Source of the DNA: Oscillospiraceae bacterium
GTDB lineage: Bacteria; Bacillota; Clostridia; Oscillospirales; Oscillospiraceae
Length of the DNA stretch: 37,362 bases
Assembly: GCA_022793685.1 (NCBI GenBank)
Contig: JAAWDI010000042.1
Coordinates: 1 to 37,362 of the forward strand
Direction: 5' to 3'
The position numbers and the translations under genes are program-made. The notes under the pieces were generated by a model that worked only from the letters and a program-made list of their open reading frames with translations, had not been told where the DNA came from and made no database searches. This document shows, one piece after another, positions 17,564-26,104 of this stretch (position 1 is the first letter of the stretch; each line of letters starts with the position of its first letter).

Positions 17564-18173
17564 GCTGTCTCCTTCCAAGCACAAAAAAGGCCGCTGGCTC
17601 CTTCATCTGGAGAACGGCGACCTTTTGCGCGTCACCGAGCGGGAGGTGGCCGATTTCAGCCTGTACAGCGGCATGGAGCTGGGTGAAGAGACGCTGAAAC
17701 GGCTGAAAGCGGCGGCGGAGCGGAGCAAGATGAGAGATACCGCCCTCAACCTGCTGTCCCTGCGCCCCCTGTCCCGCAAAGAGCTGGAGCGCAAGCTGAT
17801 GGAGCGGGATACACCGGAGGAAGAGGCTGCTGAGATAGCCGACTGGCTGACCGGTTTAGGCCTTTTGAACGACGGGGAGTATGCCCGCCAGTTGGCGCGC
17901 CATTACAGTGAAAAGGGCTATGGCCCCCGCAAGATACAGGACGAGCTGTACCGCAGGGGGGTGCCAAGGGAGTACTGGGCGGAGGCCATGGAGGAGCGGG
18001 ACGACCCGGCGGAGGCCATCGACGCATTTTTGGCCAAAAGGTTAGGGGACGACCGGAACCCAGACCGCAAGATGCTGAAAAAGGTGTCTGACGCGCTGGC
18101 GCGCCGTGGGTTCCGCTGGCAGGACATCAACGACGGCTTGCGCCGCCGTCAGGTGGATATTTTTGACGATTAG
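17550..18173 (+). CDS. recX: Regulatory protein RecX
   Basis: A 207-residue protein. RecX binds and limits RecA filaments. The pattern [22 protein letters not shown]...[41 protein letters not shown] is the usual three-helix RecX repeat. The start is uncertain. The ATG at 17550 overlaps the recA end by 14 bp, and another ATG in frame lies at 17535. Neither has a strong ribosome site, which suggests translational coupling to recA. The position right after recA supports the assignment. Confidence 0.92.
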   Translation: MTLNKLSPSKHKKGRWLLHLENGDLLRVTEREVADFSLYSGMELGEETLKRLKAAAERSKMRDTALNLLSLRPLSRKELERKLMERDTPEEEAAEIADWLTGLGLLNDGEYARQLARHYSEKGYGPRKIQDELYRRGVPREYWAEAMEERDDPAEAIDAFLAKRLGDDRNPDRKMLKKVSDALARRGFRWQDINDGLRRRQVDIFDD

Positions 18174-18185
18174 GAGCGTGGCGCT

Positions 18186-19517
18186 GTGACTGTGTCATTC
18201 ATTTCTCTGGGGTGTGCGAAAAATCTGGTGAATACGGAACAGATGATGGCCCTTGTCCGTCAGGCGGGCCACACCCTGCAAGGCAGCCCAGAGGGGGCTG
18301 ACGTGGCAGTGGTCAACACCTGCGGCTTCATCGACGCAGCCAAGAGCGAGGCCATCGACCAGATTTTGGCCCTCGGCGAGCTGAGAAAGGCGGGCAAGCT
18401 GGGGAAAATTCTGGTGGCGGGCTGCCTGTCCCAGCGCTACCGACAGGAGATACAGGCCGACCTGCCGGAGGTGGACGGCCTGCTGGGCACCGGCAGTTAT
18501 ACCGACGTGACTGCCGCGCTGGATATGCTGGCGGCAGGGGAGGCCCCCGCCCTGTTCGGGGACATTGACCATACTGTGGAGGATGCGCCCCGCATCCTGG
18601 CCACGCCGCCCTATACGGCCTATCTCAAAATCGCGGAGGGGTGCGACAACCACTGCGCATATTGCGTTATCCCATCCCTGCGGGGGCGCTACCGCAGCAG
18701 GGATATGGCGTCTCTGCTGGAGGAGGCCAAGGGACTGGCGGACGCCGGTGTGAAAGAGCTGATTGTGGTAGCGCAGGACATTACCCGGTATGGTACAGAC
18801 TTAACGGGGAAGCGGTTGTTGCCCCAGCTTTTGAAAGAATTATGTAAACTTAACTTCCGCTGGATACGCCTGCACTACCTCTATCCGGACGAGGTGGACG
18901 ACGAGCTGATTAACGTGATTGCATCGGAGAAGAAAATACTCAATTATTTGGACATTCCCATTCAGCACGCCAGCGACAAGCTGCTGAAGGCCATGAACCG
19001 CAGGGGTACGGCGGAGGAGCTGCGCGGCCTGTTCAGCAAGCTGCGTCGGCGCATTTCCAATGTGGTGCTGCGCACCTCCATTATCTGCGGGTTCCCCGGC
19101 GAGACGGAGGCGGACTTCGATGCGCTGTGCGATTTTCTCCGAGAGATGAAAATCGAGCGGGCGGGGGTGTTTCCCTTCTCCTGTGAGGAGGGTACTGTTG
19201 CGGCGGGTTTGCCTGACCCTGTGGATGAGGCCACAGCCGCCCGCCGTGTGGAACTGCTGGTGGATTTGCAGTCGCGCATTATGGATGAGTTCAACGAGAG
19301 CAGGTTGGGTACTTATGCCGAGGTGCTGTGCGAGGGCTTTGACGAGGAGGCGGGCTGCTATTGGGGCCGCACCTATGCCGACTCACCGGACATCGACGGC
19401 CGTGTTTTGTTCACCGCCGCCGGACAGGTGGAGCAGGGCCGTTTTGTGTGGGTGCGCCTGACCGGCATGGAGGACGGCGATTTGATGGGTGAAGAGGACG
19501 AGGAGGGGATTCTGTGA
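18186..19517 (+). CDS. rimO: Ribosomal protein S12 methylthiotransferase RimO
   Basis: A 443-residue radical-SAM enzyme that methylthiolates an aspartate of ribosomal protein S12. The N-terminal methylthiotransferase domain holds three cluster cysteines: C10 (SLGCAKNLVNTE), C46 (VNTCGFIDAAK) and C80 (VAGCLSQRY). The SAM cluster is CDNHCAYC (C153, C157, C160). IPSLRGRYRSR and DIPIQHASDKLLKAMNR are characteristic, and a TRAM domain ends the protein. The SLGCAKN opening and IPSLRGR favour RimO over MiaB. The GTG start follows GGAG. Confidence 0.95.
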   Translation: MTVSFISLGCAKNLVNTEQMMALVRQAGHTLQGSPEGADVAVVNTCGFIDAAKSEAIDQILALGELRKAGKLGKILVAGCLSQRYRQEIQADLPEVDGLLGTGSYTDVTAALDMLAAGEAPALFGDIDHTVEDAPRILATPPYTAYLKIAEGCDNHCAYCVIPSLRGRYRSRDMASLLEEAKGLADAGVKELIVVAQDITRYGTDLTGKRLLPQLLKELCKLNFRWIRLHYLYPDEVDDELINVIASEKKILNYLDIPIQHASDKLLKAMNRRGTAEELRGLFSKLRRRISNVVLRTSIICGFPGETEADFDALCDFLREMKIERAGVFPFSCEEGTVAAGLPDPVDEATAARRVELLVDLQSRIMDEFNESRLGTYAEVLCEGFDEEAGCYWGRTYADSPDIDGRVLFTAAGQVEQGRFVWVRLTGMEDGDLMGEEDEEGIL

Positions 19518-20041
19518 ACACGGCCAATAAGCTGACCATGGCGCGGGTGGTGATGATTCCCCTGTTCTTTTTGGCGCTTTACTTTCAGTTTCCCCACCAT
19601 ATGCTTGCGGCGCTGGGCATTTTCATTCTGGCCAGCATCACCGACTTTATCGACGGCTATGTGGCCCGCCACTACGACCAGACCACCGATTTCGGCAAGT
19701 TTATGGACCCGCTGGCGGATAAAATTCTGGTGACCTCCGCCATGCTGTGGTTTGTGGAGTCCGGCCTGATGCCCGCGTGGGCGCTGGCCATCGTCATCGC
19801 GCGGGAATTTGCAGTGTCCGGCCTGCGGATGCTTGCCTCCGCAAAGGGTACGGTCATCGCGGCGGCGTGGTCGGGCAAGGTCAAGACGGCTTCCACCATG
19901 GTGTGCATCTGCCTGATGCTGCTGCCCATCCCCGCCCTGCTGAATCATATCTGCGTGGCCGTCATCGTGGTCACCACCGTCTATTCGGGCGTGGAGTATT
20001 TCGCCAAAAACAAGACGGCCATCGACTGGACGAAGCTGTAA
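19514..20041 (+). CDS. pgsA: CDP-diacylglycerol-glycerol-3-phosphate 3-phosphatidyltransferase
   Basis: A 175-residue membrane enzyme that makes phosphatidylglycerol phosphate from CDP-diacylglycerol and glycerol 3-phosphate. The CDP-alcohol phosphatidyltransferase motif D-G-x2-A-R-x8-G-x3-D-x3-D is complete: D47, G48, A51, R52, G61, D65 and D69. About four to five hydrophobic helices are visible. The GTG start overlaps the rimO stop codon by 4 bp, so the two are co-translated; rimO-pgsA is a common pairing in Clostridia. Confidence 0.95.
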   Translation: MNTANKLTMARVVMIPLFFLALYFQFPHHMLAALGIFILASITDFIDGYVARHYDQTTDFGKFMDPLADKILVTSAMLWFVESGLMPAWALAIVIAREFAVSGLRMLASAKGTVIAAAWSGKVKTASTMVCICLMLLPIPALLNHICVAVIVVTTVYSGVEYFAKNKTAIDWTKL

Positions 20042-20050
20042 GGAGCAGTC

Positions 20051-20425
20051 ATGAAACGGGAGGAAATCATCCAGTATGCCGGTGAGAAGTTCGGTTCTGA
20101 GCCGGAATACCTCTGGGCCAAGCATCCGGCCTATTGCATTTTGCGGCATGAAAGCAACAAGAAATGGTATGCTGTTATCATGGACGTACCGGGAGAAAAG
20201 CTGGGGTTACCTTGCCATGACGCTATGACGGTGCTCAACGTGAAATGCGGTTCCGCTTTGCTTGGTTCCCTGCTTGAGACGAAAGGCTATCTTCCGGCGT
20301 ACCATATGAATAAAGCAAGCTGGGTGACCGTTTTACTGGACGGCTCTGTTCCCCGTGAAGAAATCCTGAATTTGTTGACCGTCAGCTATGACCTGACCAA
20401 GGTGCGCCGCAAAGCGAAGGCATGA
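20051..20425 (+). CDS. MmcQ/YjbR family protein
   Basis: A 124-residue protein with the YjbR-fold pattern: EEIIQYAGEKFGSEPEYLWAKHPAYCILRHESNKKWYAVIMDV near the start and YHMNKASWVTVLLDGSVPREEILNLLTVSYDLT near the end. Members are single-domain CyaY-like folds, sometimes annotated as DNA-binding. Their role is not settled. It is 9 bp after pgsA behind AGGAGC, so it is the last gene of the recA-pgsA run. Confidence 0.88.
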   Translation: MKREEIIQYAGEKFGSEPEYLWAKHPAYCILRHESNKKWYAVIMDVPGEKLGLPCHDAMTVLNVKCGSALLGSLLETKGYLPAYHMNKASWVTVLLDGSVPREEILNLLTVSYDLTKVRRKAKA

Positions 20426-20446
20426 CCTTGGCAGCGTCCGCGCCGC

Positions 20447-20475
20447 TTGACACATGGGGCAGGCCATGCTAATAT
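20447..20475 (+). promoter_or_regulatory. Promoter of the cysE-cysS operon
   Basis: A perfect TTGACA (20447-20452), a 17-bp spacer and TAATAT (20470-20475), directly upstream of the T-box leader. Confidence 0.65.
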
Positions 20476-20483
20476 AATAAATC

Positions 20484-20719
20484 ATGTGAGCGCGAAGAAC
20501 GAAAAGAGTAGTACGCCGAACCACGCACAGAGAGGGGCCGCCACCGACTGAAAGCGGCTCTGCGCAGGGGGCGTATGAAGTGCATTCGGGAGCGCGGGGC
20601 GTAATGGCCCCCGGTTTTCCGGCCCCGTTACCGGCCGGAACGAGTGAAAAGCGAGAGTGGAACCGCGGTGCGTTTGTTGCCGCCTCTTGTGTCCTGACGG
20701 ACGCAAGAGGCGGTTTTTT
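20484..20719 (+). promoter_or_regulatory. T-box leader, cysteine-specific
   Basis: This 235-nt leader reads the charging state of tRNA-Cys and controls cysE-cysS. The GAACGAAAAGAGTAGTA stretch near 20500 and AGAGAGGGGCC near 20530 fit stem I. The likely specifier is TGC at 20581-20583, a Cys codon followed by the expected purine. The antiterminator T-box core GAGAGTGGAACCGCGG lies at about 20653-20667. Its TGGA bulge would pair with UCCA, matching the U discriminator of tRNA-Cys. A 15-bp terminator stem (20680-20694 with 20699-20713) and six Ts end the leader. Uncharged tRNA-Cys should allow read-through. The boundaries are approximate. Confidence 0.92.
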
Positions 20720-20810
20720 CGTTTTCGGAAGCTGCATATCTCCGCTGCGTCCTCGCAAGTCTGCTCTGTTTTGCGATGTTTCTAATCAATGAGAGAGGTG
20801 TGTTATCCCT

Positions 20811-21494
20811 ATGGGTCAATTTTCTGAGCTGCTGGGCGCGTATCAGAGCCGCGACCCGGCCGCCCGCAGTAAGCTGGAGATTTTTCTACTCTACCCCGGC
20901 GTTCACGCGGTCATCTTTCACCGGGTGTCCAACTTTTTCTGGCGGCACGGCCTGCGCTTTTTGGCACGCCTCAATTCCCAGATTGCCCGGCACTGCACCG
21001 GCATTGAGATACACCCCGGCGCGACCATTGGAAAACGGCTGGTGATTGACCACGGTATGGGCATCGTCATCGGCGAGACAGCCGAGGTGGGCGACGACGT
21101 GCTGATTTACCACGGCGTTACCCTTGGCGGCACCGGCAAGGACCAGGGCAAGCGCCACCCTACCATTGGTAATAACGTGATGATTTCCACCGGAGCCAAA
21201 GTGCTCGGTCCCTTCAAGGTGGGGGACAACGCCCGCATTGCGGCCAACGCTGTGGTGCTCACCGAGGTGCCCGCCGACGCCACCGCCGTGGGCATACCCG
21301 CCCGCATCGTGCGCATCGGGGGGAAAAAGGTGAATTACGCCAGTCAGGTGGACCAAATTCATGTGTCCGACCCCGTCCAGCAGGAGCTTTGTAAAATGCG
21401 TACCCAAGTGGCCGCGCTGGAAAAACGGCTGAATGCATCCAATGAAAACGAAGAGCAGGAAACCAAGGAAACGGAAGGAGAAAGCAAGGCATGA
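20811..21494 (+). CDS. cysE: Serine O-acetyltransferase
   Basis: A 227-residue enzyme that makes O-acetylserine from serine and acetyl-CoA, the first step of cysteine synthesis. A helical N-terminus (YPGVHAVIFHRVSNFFWRHGLRFLARLNSQIARHCTGIEIHPGA) is followed by left-handed beta-helix hexapeptide repeats (TIGKRLVIDHGMGIVIGETAEVGDDVLIYHGVTLGGTG). The C-terminal 40 residues are charged. An in-frame alternative start is not needed, as GAGAGAGG precedes the ATG at 20811. It is under T-box control and overlaps cysS by 4 bp, which ties cysteine synthesis to tRNA-Cys charging. Confidence 0.96.
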   Translation: MGQFSELLGAYQSRDPAARSKLEIFLLYPGVHAVIFHRVSNFFWRHGLRFLARLNSQIARHCTGIEIHPGATIGKRLVIDHGMGIVIGETAEVGDDVLIYHGVTLGGTGKDQGKRHPTIGNNVMISTGAKVLGPFKVGDNARIAANAVVLTEVPADATAVGIPARIVRIGGKKVNYASQVDQIHVSDPVQQELCKMRTQVAALEKRLNASNENEEQETKETEGESKA

Positions 21495-22894
21495 AGGTCT
21501 TTAACTCGATGACCCGCAAGAAAGAGGAGTTTGTCCCTATCACCCCCGGCGAGGTGAAGATGTACTGCTGCGGCCCCACTGTCTATAACTTTATCCATGT
21601 GGGCAACGCCCGGCCCATCATCATCTTCGACGTGCTGCGGCGTTACTTTGAATACAGGGGCTACAAGGTCACCTTTGCCCAGAATTTCACCGACGTGGAC
21701 GATAAAATCATTCGCCGTGCCAACGAGGAGGGCATCTCCTCTGCGGAGGTGGCGGAAAAGTATATCGAGGAGTATTTCAAGGACGCCCACGCCCTCGGCG
21801 TGCGGAACGCCACCATTCACCCCAAGGCCACCGAGAACATGGACACTATCATCGAGTTGGTGCAGGCCCTTGTGGACAAGGGCTATGCTTACGAGTCGGG
21901 CGGCGACGTTTACTACCGCACCAAAAAATTTTCGCATTACGGCTGTCTGTCCCACCAGCCCCTTGAGGAACTGGAGGCGGGCGCGCGCATCGACGTGAAC
22001 GAGCAGAAAGAAGACCCCATGGACTTCGCCCTTTGGAAAGCCGCCAAGCCCGGAGAGCCTGCGTGGGACTCCCCTTGGGGCCAAGGCCGTCCCGGCTGGC
22101 ACATCGAGTGCTCCGCCATGTCCAACCGCTACTTGGGCAAGACCATGGACATCCACTGCGGCGGGCAGGACTTGCAATTCCCCCATCATGAGAACGAGAT
22201 TGCCCAGTCAGAGGCCGCCAACGGCTGCAAATTTGTCAACTATTGGATGCACAACGGTTTTCTCAACATCGACAACAAAAAGATGAGCAAGTCGGAGGGC
22301 AACTTCTTCACCGTCCGCGACGCGGCGGCGGTGTACGGCTATGAGCCCATTCGCTTTTTCATGCTTTCCGCCCACTACCGCAGCCCTCTGAATTACTCCA
22401 AGGAGTCCTTGGAGCAGGCTCAGGCGGCCCTTCAGCGACTGTATACGGCGGCGGAAAATTTGGAATTCCTCTCCAAAAACGGCAGGGAAGGCGGCCTTAC
22501 TGCAGATGAGACAGCCGTTGTCAATACCTTTGACGGCTACCGCCAGCGGTTTGACGAGGCCATGGACGACGACCTGAACACCGCTGACGCCATCGGCGTG
22601 CTCTTTGAGCTGGTGCGGGCGGTGAATACCGCCGTAGAGGGCGCGCCCACCAAGGAGTTTGCCGCGGCGTGCCTTGCCATGGTGAAGGAGTTCACCGACG
22701 TGCTCGGCCTGCTCTACCAGAAGCAGGAGGCAGACGGCGAGCTGGAGGCCAAGGTGGAGGCGCTGATTGCAGACCGTGCCGCCGCCAAAAAGGCGAAAAA
22801 CTACACTGAGGCTGACCGCATTCGCGACGAGCTGAAGGCTATGGGCATTGAAATCATGGATACCCCCCAAGGCGTTAAGTGGAAGAAAGTCTGA
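21491..22894 (+). CDS. cysS: Cysteinyl-tRNA synthetase
   Basis: A 467-residue class I synthetase that charges tRNA-Cys. The HIGH motif appears as HVGN (about 36-39) and KMSKS is at 264-268. The zinc ligands expected for the family are present: C27, C207 (IECSAM), H232 and E236 (FPHHENEIAQSE). The C-terminal DALR-like helical region ends KKAKNYTEADRIRDELKAMGI, also typical. The ATG overlaps the cysE stop (ATGA). It completes the T-box-regulated operon. Confidence 0.98.
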   Translation: MKVFNSMTRKKEEFVPITPGEVKMYCCGPTVYNFIHVGNARPIIIFDVLRRYFEYRGYKVTFAQNFTDVDDKIIRRANEEGISSAEVAEKYIEEYFKDAHALGVRNATIHPKATENMDTIIELVQALVDKGYAYESGGDVYYRTKKFSHYGCLSHQPLEELEAGARIDVNEQKEDPMDFALWKAAKPGEPAWDSPWGQGRPGWHIECSAMSNRYLGKTMDIHCGGQDLQFPHHENEIAQSEAANGCKFVNYWMHNGFLNIDNKKMSKSEGNFFTVRDAAAVYGYEPIRFFMLSAHYRSPLNYSKESLEQAQAALQRLYTAAENLEFLSKNGREGGLTADETAVVNTFDGYRQRFDEAMDDDLNTADAIGVLFELVRAVNTAVEGAPTKEFAAACLAMVKEFTDVLGLLYQKQEADGELEAKVEALIADRAAAKKAKNYTEADRIRDELKAMGIEIMDTPQGVKWKKV

Positions 22895-22904
22895 TAGAAA
22901 ACAG

Positions 22905-22937
22905 GAGCGGCGCCCCGTCCAAGGCGGAGCGCCGCTC
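22905..22937. other. Hairpin after cysS
   Basis: GAGCGGCGC pairs with GCGCCGCTC around a 15-nt loop, 10 bp after the cysS stop. There is no T-run, so transcription termination here is uncertain. Confidence 0.4.
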
Positions 22938-22976
22938 TATCAAGGACTTCCAACAAGCCGGAACCGGAGGGTGAAA

Positions 22977-23585
22977 ATGAACCAAACGATAGGACGTGTG
23001 GGGGCTTTGCTCGCAACGGTTTCAGTTTTACTGTTTGCGGTCAGTATGCTCATTCCTTTTGAATTTGGCAGCTATTTTGTATGTATGCTTTTGGCAATCG
23101 GATACATCATGATGACATCCGGCTTTTGCAGCGAAAGCGATGAACAGCACAAGGCGGCGGCAAACGCCGGATTGGCATTTGCTGCGGTCTACGCCGTCCT
23201 TGTCCTTCTGGTCTATTTTGCGCAGACCACCTCAGTCCGGCTGGACGCGTTGAATGGACAGGCCATGAAAATCCTGGACTTTTCGCGCGGCGGGCTGTTG
23301 TTTCATTATGATTTGCTTGGGTATGGCATGATGGCGCTTTCAACTTTTTTCGTTGGGCTGACGATACATGCAAAATCCAAAGCGGATAAGTGGCTCAAAT
23401 ACCTGATGTTAGTTCATGGAGTATTCTTTTTTCCGTGCTTTATCATGCCGATGACAGGACTGTTGAGCTCCACGCAGGATGGAGGAACCAATATGGGTGG
23501 GGTTATCGCGCTTGAATTTTGGTGCGTGTATTTTATTCCAATCGGTATTTTATCATGGCTCCATTTCAGAAAAGCCAAGAGGTAA
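22977..23585 (+). CDS. Small integral membrane protein, unknown function
   Basis: A 202-residue protein with about six hydrophobic helices. The ATG at 22977 follows GGAGG at 7-8 nt. Recognisable features are a short first helix pair (GALLATVSVLLFAVSMLIPFEFGSY), GYIMMTSGFCSESDEQ between helices, and a late FFFPCFIMPMTGLLSS segment. I do not recognise a family with confidence. The gene is less GC-rich than its neighbours, which could mean recent acquisition. It ends at a bidirectional terminator shared with the convergent fusion gene. Confidence 0.7.
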   Translation: MNQTIGRVGALLATVSVLLFAVSMLIPFEFGSYFVCMLLAIGYIMMTSGFCSESDEQHKAAANAGLAFAAVYAVLVLLVYFAQTTSVRLDALNGQAMKILDFSRGGLLFHYDLLGYGMMALSTFFVGLTIHAKSKADKWLKYLMLVHGVFFFPCFIMPMTGLLSSTQDGGTNMGGVIALEFWCVYFIPIGILSWLHFRKAKR

Positions 23586-23612
23586 CTAAACGGCATTATA
23601 GTGCTGAAAAAA

Positions 23613-23651
23613 GGGCAAGGCAAGCTTTTAGGCTTACCTTGCCCTTTTTTT
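23613..23651. terminator. Bidirectional terminator
   Basis: GGGCAAGGCAAGC pairs with GCTTACCTTGCCC (one mismatch). Seven Ts follow, and six As precede it, so it serves both convergent genes. Confidence 0.88.
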
Positions 23652-23663
23652 ACAGGACAGCGT

Positions 23664-24983
23664 TTACGCGGCCTCGTTGCTTGCGGCGGCGGGCTGCCAC
23701 TTGCCCAGAATGTCCAAAATCTGGTCTACGGTGGCGTCTACACCCAGCACGCTGCTGTCAATGCTGATGTGGTAGTTCTCTGCCAGTCCCCAGGTCATAC
23801 CGGTATAGCGCTTGTAATGGGTGGCCCGGCGGGAATCGGTCTTTTGCAGCTGCTCCGGCGCCTCCACCGGCGAGATGCCGTACTCGTTCACAATGCGTTG
23901 CAGACGGTCTTCCTTGTTGGCGTGGACGAAGATGCGGAAGCAGGCGGGGTCGTCCTTCAGCACCTGTCCGGCACAGCGGCCCACAATGACGCAGGCTTCA
24001 GTGGCCGCCAGCGTGCGGATGACCTTGCTCTGAGCCTGAAAGAGCGCGTCGGCAGGGGCCATGTCCTCTTTACTGTACGCATAATTCTGCATAACCAGGT
24101 CGTACAGCAGGCTGTTGGTCATTTTCTGCTCGTTCTTGGCAACATACTCAGGCGCAAGGCCGGACTCCTGTGCGGCCATGTCGATGATTTCCTTATCATA
24201 GAAGGTGATACCCAACCGCTGGGCAATCATTTCGCCAATCAGATGGCCGCCGCTGCCGAATTCCCGACCAATGGTGATGACGATGTGGTTCGCGCCCGCC
24301 TTGCGGAGAATGGGCGCTTCCTCTGCGGTTTCGCCGGTGCGGTCGGACAGTATAGCGTCCAAAAAGGCGAGCCGCTTGGTGAAGAACTTGGCGAACATAC
24401 CCACGGTCAGGGCGCTGACCACAGTGCCTTCCCGAACGCCGTAAACGCCGCCCATCAGCACCAGAGAGAGGATGCAGGCCAGCACGGTAAAGGTGGCGTC
24501 GATGGCGATTTTCATGGTGCCGAAGTCCTTTTTCAGTACGGTGGACACCGCTTTGACAAAGGCTTCTCCGGTGAGCATTACGACGTTAGCTGTGACTTCG
24601 AGGGTGACGCCGAGGGCCAGAACGGCGCAGCCCAGCAGAAGCACCACGATGCGCAGGGGGTAGAAGCTGATGTTGATAAAGGACATAAGGGACATGGATA
24701 CATCCATGAACACACTGAACGCCAGTACCACCGGAACCTGCAAAAACTGGATTGGCTTGAAATTCTTCCGCAGGATTACGATTTGCAGCACAATCAGCAG
24801 GACGTTGAACGCCATGGTGAAAGCGCCCAGCGACAGGCCGAATTTCAAGCTAAGGGTATAGGGGATGCTGGAGACCGGCGAGGTACCCAGCCCCGTTCGG
24901 GTGACGATTGCAGTACCCATTGACATCAGGAAAACGCCGATGACAAAGAGCACATAGCGCTTTATGGTTTCCGTTTTCGACAT
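23664..24983 (-). CDS. YczE/YitT-like membrane domain fused to a cytidylate-kinase-like domain
   Basis: A 439-residue fusion. The ATG at 24983 is behind GGAGG; an in-frame ATG further upstream has no ribosome site. Residues 1-205 form about five transmembrane helices with the YczE/YitT-like opening IGVFLMSMGTAIVTRTGLGTSP. From about 232 a cytidylate-kinase-like domain follows. Its P-loop reads TIGREFGSGG (about 238-246), then FYDKEIIDMAAQESGL, CVIVGRCAGQVLKDDP and RIFVHANKEDRLQRI, as in the Cytidylate_kin2 family. The loop lacks the usual GK[ST] lysine. The kinase would face the cytoplasm. This domain pairing recurs in Clostridia as far as I know, but its substrate and job are unknown. Confidence 0.88.
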   Translation of the reverse strand: MSKTETIKRYVLFVIGVFLMSMGTAIVTRTGLGTSPVSSIPYTLSLKFGLSLGAFTMAFNVLLIVLQIVILRKNFKPIQFLQVPVVLAFSVFMDVSMSLMSFINISFYPLRIVVLLLGCAVLALGVTLEVTANVVMLTGEAFVKAVSTVLKKDFGTMKIAIDATFTVLACILSLVLMGGVYGVREGTVVSALTVGMFAKFFTKRLAFLDAILSDRTGETAEEAPILRKAGANHIVITIGREFGSGGHLIGEMIAQRLGITFYDKEIIDMAAQESGLAPEYVAKNEQKMTNSLLYDLVMQNYAYSKEDMAPADALFQAQSKVIRTLAATEACVIVGRCAGQVLKDDPACFRIFVHANKEDRLQRIVNEYGISPVEAPEQLQKTDSRRATHYKRYTGMTWGLAENYHISIDSSVLGVDATVDQILDILGKWQPAAASNEAA

Positions 24984-25175
24984 GGCAAAGCCTCCGTTTC
25001 TTTCTCTTTTATTGTACTCCAGGAGGCCGATTGTTGGGAATTGACAAAGCCAACGAGAATTGCTCATCGTTTTCAATAAGGGCTGGCAAAATGACGAAAA
25101 ATAAGTTTGTTATTTCACGAACAATCGGAAAAATCTTTGTATTTCAATGTGTTTGCAAGCCGTCAAAACAACGAA

Positions 25176-25219
25176 GAAAATCAGCCCTCCCCGAAGGAAA
25201 ACGGGGAGGGCTGATTTTC
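25176..25219 (-). terminator. Perfect 18-bp stem-loop, terminator of the interrupted ATPase gene
   Basis: GAAAATCAGCCCTCCCCG and its exact complement surround an 8-nt loop, 6 bp beyond the stop codon of the ATPase C-terminal part. The TTTTC tract at the end of the stem acts as the T-run. The rest of the 25000-25175 gap holds no gene that I can see. Confidence 0.75.
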
Positions 25220-25225
25220 AACAAT

Positions 25226-26035
25226 TTACGCAGGCAGGGAGAGAATTTCGTCCGCAATCCGTCCGGCGACTTCGTCGACGGCGTTGAAGTTTACATAGGG
25301 ATTGTAGAGCGCTTCCAAATCATCGTGCATCCGTTTGGCTTCGGCGAGAGATTCTGCCGCTTCTTCCACCAGGGCGGCCGCTACTTTTTTTGCGAAACGG
25401 AGACGGGGACGGTTCCGGCGAAGCAGCTCTCGGTCGGCCATCGCATCCAGCCGTAGGCGGCGGTCAGGGTGGCCCTCATAGGGGACAGCGGCGGAGGCGG
25501 TGACAAAAGCCAGCCGCAGCTCTGGAATAATGAGGTGCTCCAACCGGTCAGGCGCCATAGGAGAAGGACAGGCAATCACATCGTATCCGGCGGCGGTAGC
25601 GCCCGTCAACAGGTGAGAGAGCAGGGGATGAGCCAGCCCGTAATTGTCTGCCAGCTCATAAACCCGATTGGCAATGGCATTTGCGGTGCTGAATTTACAG
25701 ATGGAGCCATCAGGCGTCATAGCGCCAAGGAACCGCTGACGTACTGCGCCGGCTCCGCCGCCGGTGCGCTTGAATTCCCGCTTGATGATACCCTTGGCAC
25801 GCTTTTGCATTCGCTCTTCCAGCGACTGTGTCAGCAAAATAGCCCGCAGGTCTTCCGAAATCTCCGCCGATGCGCCCAGGCAGCGGTAGGCCCGGCGGTA
25901 GCAGTCCTTATAGCCCTTCATGCACGCCATAATTTCAGTGCGCACGTCGCCAAGCCCTTCTTTATCGTAACAATCTCCGAGGTTGACATAACTTTCAACT
26001 ACGCCGGGATATTTAGGCTCCACCACGTGGGGCGC
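25226..26035 (-). CDS. Interrupted P-loop ATPase (PRK06851 type), C-terminal part
   Basis: About 269 codons, continuous with the 31.4-31.7 kb fragment once the element is removed. It starts in phase at the attachment core (AP-H-V-V-EPKYPG) and continues VVESYVNLGDCYDKEGL, then a helical linker. A second domain at the far end repeats the first: AMTPDGSICKFS..., LLTGATAAGYDVIACPSPMAPDRLEHLIIPELRLAFVTA mirrors CSGDPASLDAVIIPALRAAIVDG of the N-terminal half. The only start available here is a GTG at 26026 with no ribosome site, so the fragment is unlikely to be made as it stands. It still reads without stops or frameshifts, which argues for recent or reversible interruption. Confidence 0.88.
   Translation of the reverse strand, partial: APHVVEPKYPGVVESYVNLGDCYDKEGLGDVRTEIMACMKGYKDCYRRAYRCLGASAEISEDLRAILLTQSLEERMQKRAKGIIKREFKRTGGGAGAVRQRFLGAMTPDGSICKFSTANAIANRVYELADNYGLAHPLLSHLLTGATAAGYDVIACPSPMAPDRLEHLIIPELRLAFVTASAAVPYEGHPDRRLRLDAMADRELLRRNRPRLRFAKKVAAALVEEAAESLAEAKRMHDDLEALYNPYVNFNAVDEVAGRIADEILSLPA
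26026..26035. repeat. Left attachment core of the element
   Basis: CGTGGGGCGC, identical to 31378-31387. Read on the minus strand it encodes A-P-H plus the first base of the next Val codon of the ATPase. Confidence 0.85.
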
Positions 26036-26104
26036 TATGCCGTAAGGACACCTTTGCGGGACAAGCTCTGCTGTTTTTTACGGTGGCCCGGCGTCAATGC
26101 CTTG

